7,702 nt of DNA from Clostridiaceae bacterium. Lineage in GTDB: Bacteria; Bacillota; Clostridia; Oscillospirales; Acutalibacteraceae. A program made the position numbers and the translations under genes. Below the pieces are notes generated by a model. That model was not told the origin of the DNA. It saw only the letters and a program-made list of their open reading frames with translations, and searched no databases. The stretch is from contig JAEDGF010000082.1 of the NCBI GenBank assembly GCA_016297645.1, positions 1-7,702 of the forward strand, in the 5' to 3' direction. Positions 1 through 6,322 of this stretch are shown piece by piece; the stretch's first letter is position 1; each line of letters starts with the position of its first letter.

Positions 1-69
1 CCAGCGGAGATTCGAACTCCGGACACCCTGCTTAAAAGGCAGGTGCTCTGCCGGCTGAGCTACTGGATC
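1..69 (-). tRNA. tRNA-Lys (anticodon TTT), 3' end cut by window edge
   Basis: Read on the minus strand the cloverleaf is clear: 5' acceptor strand GATCCAG, TA linker, D arm GCTC/GAGC with a GG-containing loop, anticodon stem CCTGC/GCAGG enclosing loop CTTTTAA, a 5-base variable loop, and T arm CGGAG/CTCCG enclosing TTCGAAT. The anticodon TTT lies at 34-36 and reads AAA/AAG lysine codons. The 3' acceptor strand begins CTGG and runs off the window, so the last three paired bases, the discriminator base and any encoded CCA are missing. The 5' end at 69 overlaps the stop codon of secG, which is upstream on the same strand, so the tRNA is probably released by RNase P from a secG-tRNA transcript. 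Confidence 0.96.
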
Positions 70-328
70 AATTTTTTGCTTGCAAATAAGCGATAAGAAA
101 TGTAACCAAAATCGTAAAGATAAAGAAGACAACGGAGAGTATCTTTGTTATCTTTGCAAGTTTAGCATCAAGAGTTCTGCCCTTGTTCTTGCCGAAGAAG
201 GACTCGGAACCACCGGCGATTGCACCGGAAAGGCCGGACTGACGGCTCTGCTGCATAAGAACGATTATAACTATAAGCACTGATGCAATTACAAGAATCA
301 CACCGATAAGAATTTCGTACCAAGCCAT
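68..328 (-). CDS. secG: SecG, preprotein translocase subunit
   Basis: This is an 86-residue membrane protein, a normal length for Firmicute SecG. SecG is the small non-essential subunit of the SecYEG channel and helps SecA-driven export of unfolded proteins across the cytoplasmic membrane. It has the family layout: hydrophobic helix 1 (about residues 5-24, ending VLMQQSRQ), a Gly/Ser-rich cytoplasmic loop with the typical GLSGAIAGGSESFFGKNKG pattern, then helix 2 (about residues 62-82, SVVFFIFTILVTFLIAYL). The ATG at 328 (MAWYEI) is chosen over an upstream TTG at 400 because it has a GAGAGG ribosome binding site 9 bases upstream, and because the upstream start would lie inside the predicted -35 box. 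The TGA stop (70-68) uses the first two bases of the tRNA-Lys gene. Confidence 0.95.
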   Translation of the reverse strand: MAWYEILIGVILVIASVLIVIIVLMQQSRQSGLSGAIAGGSESFFGKNKGRTLDAKLAKITKILSVVFFIFTILVTFLIAYLQAKN

Positions 329-337
329 AATGTTCAA

Positions 338-343
338 CCTCTC
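338..343 (-). promoter_or_regulatory. Ribosome binding site of secG
   Basis: On the minus strand GAGAGG lies 9 bases before the ATG at 328. It decides in favour of the short 86-residue SecG over a 24-residue N-terminal extension starting at a TTG at 400. Confidence 0.75.
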
Positions 344-371
344 AATCTTTGTTATCGCCAACTGCCCGATA

Positions 372-430
372 ATATTACCACACCCGGTAAGGAAAATCAA
401 GTCTTTTTTTGTTTTTTTTCAAAAAAATTT
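372..430 (-). promoter_or_regulatory. Promoter of secG (-tRNA-Lys), with A/T tract upstream
   Basis: On the minus strand there is a -35 box TTGATT (400-395), a 17-base spacer and a -10 box TAATAT (377-372). The base pair TG sits one base before the -10, giving an extended -10. The expected transcript start is near 365, leaving a leader of about 36 bases. Directly upstream of the -35 (401-430) lie phased A and T tracts, including runs of 7 and 8, which resemble an UP element that would contact the RNA polymerase alpha subunit. The box match is seen in the sequence; activity is inferred. Confidence 0.7.
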
Positions 431-464
431 TCTCGGCTCTGTAAAACTGCATAACTGATGTGGT

Positions 465-491
465 TTTTCTGCCGTTTTCGGTCGCAGAAAA
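465..491. repeat. Inverted repeat between the divergent promoters
   Basis: TTTTCTGC (465-472) and GCAGAAAA (484-491) form a perfect 8-base inverted repeat around an 11-base centre. It ends 6 bases before the -35 box of the topoisomerase operon. No T run follows it on either strand, so it is not an obvious terminator. It could be a protein-binding site controlling one or both divergent promoters, or chance in an A/T-rich stretch. Confidence 0.4.
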
Positions 492-497
492 TAAAAC

Positions 498-526
498 TTG
501 AAAAGAATGTGAAAAAGTTGTATCAT
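498..526 (+). promoter_or_regulatory. Promoter of the parE-parC-tmcAL operon
   Basis: A sigma-A type promoter with TTGAAA at 498-503, exactly 17 bases of spacer, and TATCAT at 521-526 (5 of 6 matches in each box). Transcription would start near 533, giving a short leader of about 23 bases before the ATG at 556. The GGAGG ribosome binding site at 546-550 lies 5 bases before that ATG. Confidence 0.75.
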
Positions 527-555
527 AATATGTAATAAATCCCCCGGAGGAAAGT

Positions 556-2541
556 ATGGCAAAAAAAGCTCAGTACGGAAACGATAGTATAAAGTCACTC
601 AAAGGTGCCGAACGGGTACGGCAAAAGCCTGCCGTTATTTTTGGCGACGACGGACTTGAAGGCTGCCAGCATTCCGTTTTTGAAATCATCTCGAATTCAA
701 TAGACGAGGCAAGAGCCGGTTACGGCAAAAAAATAATAATAACGCGGTTCCTCGATAAATCCGTTGAAGTGCAGGATTTCGGACGGGGTATGCCGGTCGA
801 TTACAACAACAACGAACAGTGCTACAACTGGACGCTGCTTTTTTGCGAGCTGTATGCCGGCGGTAAATATGACCAAAACGACGGCGGCGGTTATGAATAC
901 GCGCTCGGTCTTAACGGACTCGGACTTTGCTCCACTCAGTATGCATCGGAATACATGGACGCGGAAATTCACTCCGGCGGCTTCTGTTATAAGCTCCACT
1001 TTGAAAAGGGTGAGAATATAGGCGGACTGCAAAAGGAGGAATATTCGAAAAAGGACACCGGAACGCGCATAAGATGGCGTCCCGACCTCGATGTTTTTAC
1101 CGACATAGATATTCCTCTTTCATATTATCAGGATATCCTCAAACGGCAGGCTGTTGTAAATAACGGGCTGAAGCTCATTCTAAAAAATGAAGTAAGCGCC
1201 GGAAAATTCGAAACCTTTGAATATCTCTACGAAAACGGCATAGTCGATTATCTTAATGAAACGGCGGGGGATAAGGCGTTGACTCCCGTACAGTTCTGGG
1301 AGTGCGAGCGGACCGGACGGGACAGAGAGGACAAGCCCGACTATAAAGTAAAAATATATGCGGCGGTTTCTTTTTCGGACCGTGTTACACTCAAAGAGTA
1401 TTATCACAATTCAAGCTATCTTGAATACGGCGGCGCACCCGAAAAGGCGGTACGCGCTGCATTTGTTTCGCAAATCGACAGTTATCTGAAACAAAACGGA
1501 AAGTACAATAAGACAGACTCGAAGATAACTTTTCAGGATATAGAGGACTGTCTGCTTTTGGTAGTATCGTCTTTTTCGACTCAGACTTCGTATGAGAATC
1601 AGACAAAAAAGGCGATAAACAACAAGTTCATTCAGGAGGCAATGACAGCGTTTTTTAAGCACCAGCTTGAAATATACTTCCTCGAAAACAAACTTGATGC
1701 CGATAAAATATGCGACCGGATACTCATAAATATGCGTTCGCGTGTTAAGGCCGAAACCACGCGTCTTAATGTTCAGAAGGCGCTTTCCGGCGGCAAGGAT
1801 ATGCTGACGAGAATCGAGAAATTCGTCGATTGCAGAAGTAAAGACATATCCGAGCGTGAAATTTTCATCGTTGAGGGCGACTCGGCTCTCGGTGCCTGTA
1901 AGCAGGCAAGGGATTCCGCTTTTCAGGCGATAATTCCCGTAAGAGGTAAGATTCTTAACTGTCTGAAAGCAGACTACGCCAAAATTTTCAAAAGTGAGAT
2001 TATAACCGATCTTATCAAGGTACTCGGCTGCGGTGTCGAGGTTTCCGGAAAAGCCGTTAAGGGTGTCCCGGAATTCAATCTCGATAACCTTCGCTGGAAT
2101 AAAATCATAATATGCACCGATGCCGATGTCGACGGATTTCAGATAAGAACGCTTATTTTGACAATGCTCTATGCGCTTATGCCGTCGGTCATAAAAGCAG
2201 GAAAGGTGTTTATCGCGGAATCGCCTCTTTATGAAATAACGAGCGGCAAACAGACCTGGTTTGCATATACGGAAAAAGAAAAAACCGATGCCTTAGAGGA
2301 GATCGGAAATGCAAAGTATTCTATCCAGCGTTCGAAGGGACTCGGTGAAAACGATGCGGATATGATGTGGCTCACCACAATGAATCCGCAGACAAGACGC
2401 CTGATAAAAATCGAGCCGGATTTTGACCCGACATCCGTCGCCGAGAAATTCGAACTTTTGCTCGGCGACAATTTACAGGGAAGAAAAGACCACATTGCCG
2501 CAAACGGTCATCTGTATATTGACCTCGCGGATATCAGCTGA
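556..2541 (+). CDS. parE: Type IIA DNA topoisomerase subunit B (ParE/GyrB-type, divergent)
   Basis: This is the ATPase subunit (661 aa, normal ParE length) of an ATP-dependent type II topoisomerase; with the next gene it would form an A2B2 enzyme that passes one duplex through another. The N-terminal GHKL domain (about 1-220) has the catalytic Glu43 and Mg-binding Asn47 in FEIISNSIDEA, the adenine-contact Asp74 before FGRG, and the ATP lid at 101-124. The transducer domain (about 225-400) has the QTK loop at 349-351 with catalytic Lys351. The TOPRIM domain carries EGDSA (440-444), PVRGKIL (461-467) and DADVDG (522-527); KGLGE is at 594-598. Several normally fixed positions differ: the usual RPGMYIG reads KPAVIFG, the lid GGLHGVG reads LGLNGLG, and the Lys110-equivalent is Glu114. 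All core catalytic residues are kept, so it should be active. GyrB is the alternative name; the partner's lack of a GyrA box favours ParE. Confidence 0.9.
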   Translation: MAKKAQYGNDSIKSLKGAERVRQKPAVIFGDDGLEGCQHSVFEIISNSIDEARAGYGKKIIITRFLDKSVEVQDFGRGMPVDYNNNEQCYNWTLLFCELYAGGKYDQNDGGGYEYALGLNGLGLCSTQYASEYMDAEIHSGGFCYKLHFEKGENIGGLQKEEYSKKDTGTRIRWRPDLDVFTDIDIPLSYYQDILKRQAVVNNGLKLILKNEVSAGKFETFEYLYENGIVDYLNETAGDKALTPVQFWECERTGRDREDKPDYKVKIYAAVSFSDRVTLKEYYHNSSYLEYGGAPEKAVRAAFVSQIDSYLKQNGKYNKTDSKITFQDIEDCLLLVVSSFSTQTSYENQTKKAINNKFIQEAMTAFFKHQLEIYFLENKLDADKICDRILINMRSRVKAETTRLNVQKALSGGKDMLTRIEKFVDCRSKDISEREIFIVEGDSALGACKQARDSAFQAIIPVRGKILNCLKADYAKIFKSEIITDLIKVLGCGVEVSGKAVKGVPEFNLDNLRWNKIIICTDADVDGFQIRTLILTMLYALMPSVIKAGKVFIAESPLYEITSGKQTWFAYTEKEKTDALEEIGNAKYSIQRSKGLGENDADMMWLTTMNPQTRRLIKIEPDFDPTSVAEKFELLLGDNLQGRKDHIAANGHLYIDLADIS

Positions 2542-2558
2542 AAGGTTAGAAGGACTAT

Positions 2559-4808
2559 ATGGCAAGAAAAAAGAAACAGGATACTGCCGGTGCGGCAGTG
2601 CCTGCAATGGACGAAAATACACATATTCCCGGAGCCGGAATTGTTGAAAACAAATTTATAACCGAAACGCTCGAAACAAACTATATGCCTTATGCTATGA
2701 GCGTTATCATGTCGCGCGCGATTCCCGAAATCGACGGCTTCAAGCCCTCACACAGAAAGCTCCTCTATATGATGTATAAGATGGGACTTCTCAACGGCGG
2801 CAGATCAAAATCGGCGAATATAGTCGGTGCTACGATGAAGCTCAACCCGCACGGTGACGCTGCTATATACGAAACCATGGTGCGTCTTACGCGCGGCAAC
2901 GAAGCGCTTTTACACCCGTATATCGACTCGAAGGGTAACTTTGGCAAGGCGTATTCGAAGAATATGCAGTTCGCCGCATCAAGATATACGGAAGCAAAGC
3001 TCGATAAGATCTGCACGGAGCTGTTTGCCGATATTGATAAGGACGCGGTTGACTTTGTCCCGAACTACGATAACACGATGCAGGAGCCGACGCTCTTTCC
3101 TGTGACCTTCCCGAGTGTTTTAGTCAACTCGAATACGGGAATTGCGGTCGGAATGGCAAGCAATATCTGTTCTTTTAACCTGAGAGAAGTATGCGCGACC
3201 ACCATTGAACTCATTAAAAATCCGGAGCATGACTGCTTTGACACCCTTAAAGGGCCGGATTTCAGCGGCGGCGGATATCTCATCTTCGAGCCGGACAAGC
3301 TGCGCGATGTTTACAATACCGGCAGAGGTTCGCTGCGTATTCGCGGTAAGTGCTCGTTTGACAAAGCCAATAACTGTATTGATATTACGCAAATACCGCC
3401 TACTACAACCTGCGAAGCCATAATTGACAAGGTAATAGAAAATGTTAAAGCCGGAACACTTAAAGAGATAAGCGATATCCGCGACGAAACGGACAAGACC
3501 GGCTTAAAAATAACGATCGACTTGAAGCGCGGCAGCGATGCCGATAAGGTTATTCATCAGCTTTACAAGAGAACGCCTCTCGAAGACGCTTTTTCATGTA
3601 ACTTCAATGTCCTTATAGGCGGAACTCCCATGACCCTCGGTGTAAAGGATCTGCTTATCGAGTGGATAGCATTCCGTACCGAATGTGTAAAGCGGAGAAC
3701 TTACTTTGAACTGACAAAAGCAAAGGACAGACTTCACCTGTTAAAGGGTCTGCAAAGGATTTTGCTTGACATTGACAAGGCTATTAAAATAATCCGTAAT
3801 ACAGAGGAGGAGGACGATGTTGTTCCCAACCTCATGATCGGTTTCGGTATTGACGAGGTTCAGGCTGAATATGTAGCCGAGATCAAGCTCCGTCACCTTA
3901 ACCGCGAGTACATCCTGAAACGAACCGAGGATATAGAAAAGCTCGAAAAAAGCATCGCCGACATGGAGGAGATACTTGCAAACAAGTCACGGGTGAAGAA
4001 GATAATCATTGCCGAGCTGAAAAGCGTTGCCGAAAAGTACGGTGCGGACAGAAAGACGGAAATTCTCTATGAAACCGATGACGCAGACAATGATACGGAC
4101 GACGATATCCCCGACTACAATGTCATGTGTTTCTTTACGCGCGAGGGCTACTTCAAAAAGATAACGCTCCAATCGTGGCGAATGGGAAGCACGCACAAGC
4201 TAAAAGAGGGCGACGAGATAATATTCGGCGGGGAAGTTTCAAATGCCTGTGAATTGCTGTTCTTTACCGATAAAAACCAGGTATACAAGTCGCGTGTTGC
4301 CGATTTTGACGAGTGTAAAGCAAGCTCCTTCGGCGATTTCGCCGCTTCGAAGCTGCAAGTGGATGACGGTGAGTCGGTTATCTATATGGTTCCGATCAAA
4401 GAGTATTACGGTTATATGATGTTCTTCTTCGAAAACGGTAAGGTCGCAAAGGTCGACATCTCCGCGTACGAAACAAAGACGAACCGCAAAAAACTGATAA
4501 AGGCGTATTCGGACAAATCGCCTGTCGCGGCGATACGGTATATCGATTCCGATAAGCAATTTGTCTTGTCAACATCGGCAGGCAGATACCTGATTTTCAA
4601 CACTGGCGCAATATCGGCAAAAACAACCAAAGACACGCAGGGTGTTGCTGTTATGACTCTCAAAAAAGGACACAAGCTCTGTAAGGTCGAGGACTTTACA
4701 GAGGATAAATTTGTTAAGCCCGCCCGCTACAGAACAAAGACGCTTCCGTCTGCCGGCGCGCTGCTTTCGGCTGAGGATCAGGGGGAGCAGTTGAAGCTGG
4801 GCGAGTGA
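2559..4808 (+). CDS. parC: Type IIA DNA topoisomerase subunit A (ParC/GyrA-type, divergent)
   Basis: This is the DNA cleavage-reunion subunit (749 aa). It starts 17 bases after parE with an AAGGA ribosome binding site at 2550-2554. The winged-helix core has DGFKPSHRK (59-67), the breakage helix HGDAAIYET (98-106) and catalytic Tyr143 in SRYTEAKL, which forms the 5'-phosphotyrosine link. The tower and coiled-coil region follow (to about 500), then an acidic linker (506-519) and a C-terminal DNA-wrapping domain with four visible beta-pinwheel strand signatures near 520-541, 563-583, 617-640 and 668-702. No GyrA box (QRRGGKG) is present, which argues for topoisomerase IV over gyrase. Phe184, at the DNA-intercalating position, is ParC-like in Gram-positives. 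Odd points: Ala101 where quinolone-sensitive enzymes usually have Ser, Glu105 as in ParC, a segment before Tyr143 that seems two residues longer than usual, and CSFN where PPHN is normal. Confidence 0.9.
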   Translation: MARKKKQDTAGAAVPAMDENTHIPGAGIVENKFITETLETNYMPYAMSVIMSRAIPEIDGFKPSHRKLLYMMYKMGLLNGGRSKSANIVGATMKLNPHGDAAIYETMVRLTRGNEALLHPYIDSKGNFGKAYSKNMQFAASRYTEAKLDKICTELFADIDKDAVDFVPNYDNTMQEPTLFPVTFPSVLVNSNTGIAVGMASNICSFNLREVCATTIELIKNPEHDCFDTLKGPDFSGGGYLIFEPDKLRDVYNTGRGSLRIRGKCSFDKANNCIDITQIPPTTTCEAIIDKVIENVKAGTLKEISDIRDETDKTGLKITIDLKRGSDADKVIHQLYKRTPLEDAFSCNFNVLIGGTPMTLGVKDLLIEWIAFRTECVKRRTYFELTKAKDRLHLLKGLQRILLDIDKAIKIIRNTEEEDDVVPNLMIGFGIDEVQAEYVAEIKLRHLNREYILKRTEDIEKLEKSIADMEEILANKSRVKKIIIAELKSVAEKYGADRKTEILYETDDADNDTDDDIPDYNVMCFFTREGYFKKITLQSWRMGSTHKLKEGDEIIFGGEVSNACELLFFTDKNQVYKSRVADFDECKASSFGDFAASKLQVDDGESVIYMVPIKEYYGYMMFFFENGKVAKVDISAYETKTNRKKLIKAYSDKSPVAAIRYIDSDKQFVLSTSAGRYLIFNTGAISAKTTKDTQGVAVMTLKKGHKLCKVEDFTEDKFVKPARYRTKTLPSAGALLSAEDQGEQLKLGE

Positions 4809-4812
4809 TTTC

Positions 4813-4817
4813 GGAGG
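4813..4817 (+). promoter_or_regulatory. Ribosome binding site of tmcAL (sets a TTG start)
   Basis: GGAGG lies in the 15-base gap after the parC stop, 6 bases before TTG at 4824. No ATG or GTG sits at usable spacing in frame, and the resulting N terminus fits the family, so TTG is the start. Confidence 0.8.
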
Positions 4818-4823
4818 TCTGTT

Positions 4824-6023
4824 TTGCGAAGTAATGCTTTTATAATAGCGGAATATAACCCTTTTCATAACGGGCATCTTTATCATATCGAACAAACGAA
4901 AAAGAACGGTGCGGAAAACATAATTGTGATTATGAGCGGCAACTATGTTCAGCGCGGTGAGGGGGCTGTTATTCCAAAGCACCGCCGTGCCGAAGCAGCA
5001 GTTATTGCAGGTGCCGATCTCGTTCTCGAACTTCCTCTTAAATATGCTGTGAGCGGCTCCGGATATTTTGCGTACGGTGCATTGCAAACGGCGCTGCTGA
5101 CCGGAATGGACGGAACTCTGTCCTTCGGCGCAGAAAGTGAGTTGTCTGTTTTGCAAAAATGCGCGGAGGTTCTTTGCAGTCCCGCCGTTCACGAACAGAT
5201 TAAGGAGCTTTGCAGAAGTAAAGGATATTCATATCCTCGGGCGCAGTCAATAGTCGCAGGCGAGATTCTCGGTAAGGAATGTTCTCACGCGCTTTCCATG
5301 CCGAATAACATTCTTGCAATTCAGTACATGATTGAGAATATCCGCGTTGGTTCGCCTTTTGATTATTTTGCCGTTCGGCGTGCGGGAGTCAGCCATGACT
5401 CCGGCGAACCTGCCGACGGTTTTATGAGTGCGAAGCTGATTCGAGAGCAGATGGAAAGTAAAATGCTTCCGGGCGGTTTTATCCCAGAGTTTTCAGTTGA
5501 TATCATCAACGAATGCAAAAAAACAGGAACCGTTTTATCGAAAAATCGGTTTGAAGTCGCCGCAATTTCCCGTTTGCAAACACTTTCTTCACAGGCGCTT
5601 GCAGAAGTTAACGGTGTGAACCACGGACTTGAAAATCCTCTGTATAATGCGATATGTAAAGGCGTGACCCTTGACGAAATATACATATCTGCAAAGTCGA
5701 AACGCTATACACTGTCCCGTATCCGGCAGGTATGTCTTAGTGCCGTTTTAGGGCTTACGCGATCTGATCTTGACAGGGGAGCGGACTACATCGGAATTCT
5801 CGGTTTTAACGAAAAGGGGAGAGCATTGCTGCGAAAAGCAGCGGCTCATTCTTCCGTTCCTTTCTGCGGTTTGCTGTCACAGGCTTTTTCCGAAAGCTCC
5901 TGCGATAGAGATGCGGAAGTTATGCGAAAAGCTGAGATATTTTATAATCTCTGTCTTGAAAAGCCTGCTGCCGATTTTTCACCGTTTAGATTAAAGCCTT
6001 TTGTTTTCCGTATGGATCAATAA
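4824..6023 (+). CDS. tmcAL: TmcAL, tRNA(Met) cytidine acetate ligase
   Basis: A cytoplasmic tRNA-modifying enzyme of the nucleotidyltransferase superfamily (formerly YlbM; 399 aa, close to the usual length of about 400). Family members activate acetate with ATP to acetyl-adenylate and transfer it to C34 of elongator tRNA-Met, making ac4C, which prevents misreading of AUA. The N terminus has the nucleotidyltransferase signature AEYNPFHNGH (9-18) with the HxGH motif at 15-18. The conserved SGNYVQRGE (38-46), PNNILAIQY (160-168), SAKLIRE (202-208) and YTLSRIRQ (295-302) blocks follow. The start is a TTG with a strong GGAGG. The gene is third in the topoisomerase operon, 15 bases after parC, and a terminator lies 38 bases after its stop. 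TTG could lower its output relative to the topoisomerase subunits; this last point is inference. Confidence 0.93.
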   Translation: MRSNAFIIAEYNPFHNGHLYHIEQTKKNGAENIIVIMSGNYVQRGEGAVIPKHRRAEAAVIAGADLVLELPLKYAVSGSGYFAYGALQTALLTGMDGTLSFGAESELSVLQKCAEVLCSPAVHEQIKELCRSKGYSYPRAQSIVAGEILGKECSHALSMPNNILAIQYMIENIRVGSPFDYFAVRRAGVSHDSGEPADGFMSAKLIREQMESKMLPGGFIPEFSVDIINECKKTGTVLSKNRFEVAAISRLQTLSSQALAEVNGVNHGLENPLYNAICKGVTLDEIYISAKSKRYTLSRIRQVCLSAVLGLTRSDLDRGADYIGILGFNEKGRALLRKAAAHSSVPFCGLLSQAFSESSCDRDAEVMRKAEIFYNLCLEKPAADFSPFRLKPFVFRMDQ

Positions 6024-6060
6024 TTTTGTGATAATATCGAATGGATGTTATTTTTTATCG

Positions 6061-6105
6061 CTGCTGTTATGTGCCGGTTTTATCGGGACGAACGGCAGTT
6101 TTTTT
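6061..6105 (+). terminator. Rho-independent terminator of the parE-parC-tmcAL operon
   Basis: CTGCTGTT (6061-6068) pairs with AACGGCAG (6091-6098), with one G-U pair. A further inner stem, GTgCCG (6071-6076) with CGGgAC (6084-6089), encloses a short loop. Seven T (6099-6105) follow, then G and four more T. It lies 38 bases downstream of the tmcAL stop. Confidence 0.8.
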
Positions 6106-6210
6106 GTTTTGATGAGGACGCTTATTTCCGTAACCGATTTGTTTCTTTTATTCTGTCGTTTCCTCTTCGCCGATATGTCGATACCTGTAACTGAAAAGCA
6201 GTAAATCACA

Positions 6211-6287
6211 AATTGACAACTCTTCGTCAACAGATAAAAAATTACCGCCGGTATGTACCGAAGTACACGCCGGCGGAATTGTCAATT
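6211..6287. repeat. 9-base inverted repeat flanking the leftward terminator
   Basis: AATTGACAA at 6211-6219 and TTGTCAATT at 6279-6287 are perfect reverse complements that bracket the terminator at 6236-6276. A third partial copy, GTCAA at 6226-6230, can pair with TTGAC at 6213-6217 to make a small local hairpin. The rest of 6106-6235 shows no recognisable gene or site. Confidence 0.5.
6236..6276 (-). terminator. Rho-independent terminator of the dockerin-protein gene, UUCG tetraloop
   Basis: On the minus strand CCGCCGG (6276-6270) pairs with CCGGCGG (6251-6245). GTAC pairs with GTAC around a TTCG loop (6262-6259), which forms the very stable C(UUCG)G tetraloop in RNA. Between the two helices are one C/A mismatch, one G-U and one U-A pair. 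The stem is followed by TAA and then a six-T run (6241-6236). It begins about 46 bases after the TAA stop of the minus-strand gene. No T run follows on the plus strand, so it should work mainly leftward. Confidence 0.88.
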
Positions 6288-6322
6288 ATTCAGAGCAGTA
6301 ACTCTCTTGCGTCCGCAAAAAC

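Noticed and set aside
329..400. Longer SecG starting at TTG (position 400)
   Set aside because: The extra 24 residues are not SecG-like, and this start would overlap the predicted -35 box, leaving the codon upstream of the transcript start. The ATG at 328 has a good ribosome binding site.
465..491. Inverted repeat 465-491 as a transcription terminator
   Set aside because: Neither strand has a T run directly after the stem, and no gene on either strand ends nearby; both neighbouring genes start here.
4569..5192. Long minus-strand open frame (207 codons) across the parC/tmcAL junction
   Set aside because: It lies antisense to two well-supported genes, has no ribosome binding site or recognisable family, and its composition is that of a codon-bias shadow.
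6001..6204. Small hydrophobic 67-residue open frame starting at TTG, overlapping the tmcAL 3' end
   Set aside because: No ribosome binding site precedes the TTG, it overlaps tmcAL by 23 bases, and it runs straight through the predicted terminator at 6061-6105. Its hydrophobicity follows from the T-rich sequence.
6213..6241. Possible plus-strand promoter: perfect TTGACA at 6213-6218
   Set aside because: No acceptable -10 lies at 16-18 bases (only A-rich sequence), and transcription would run into a stable hairpin and antisense to the dockerin gene. The TTGACA is part of the inverted repeat.
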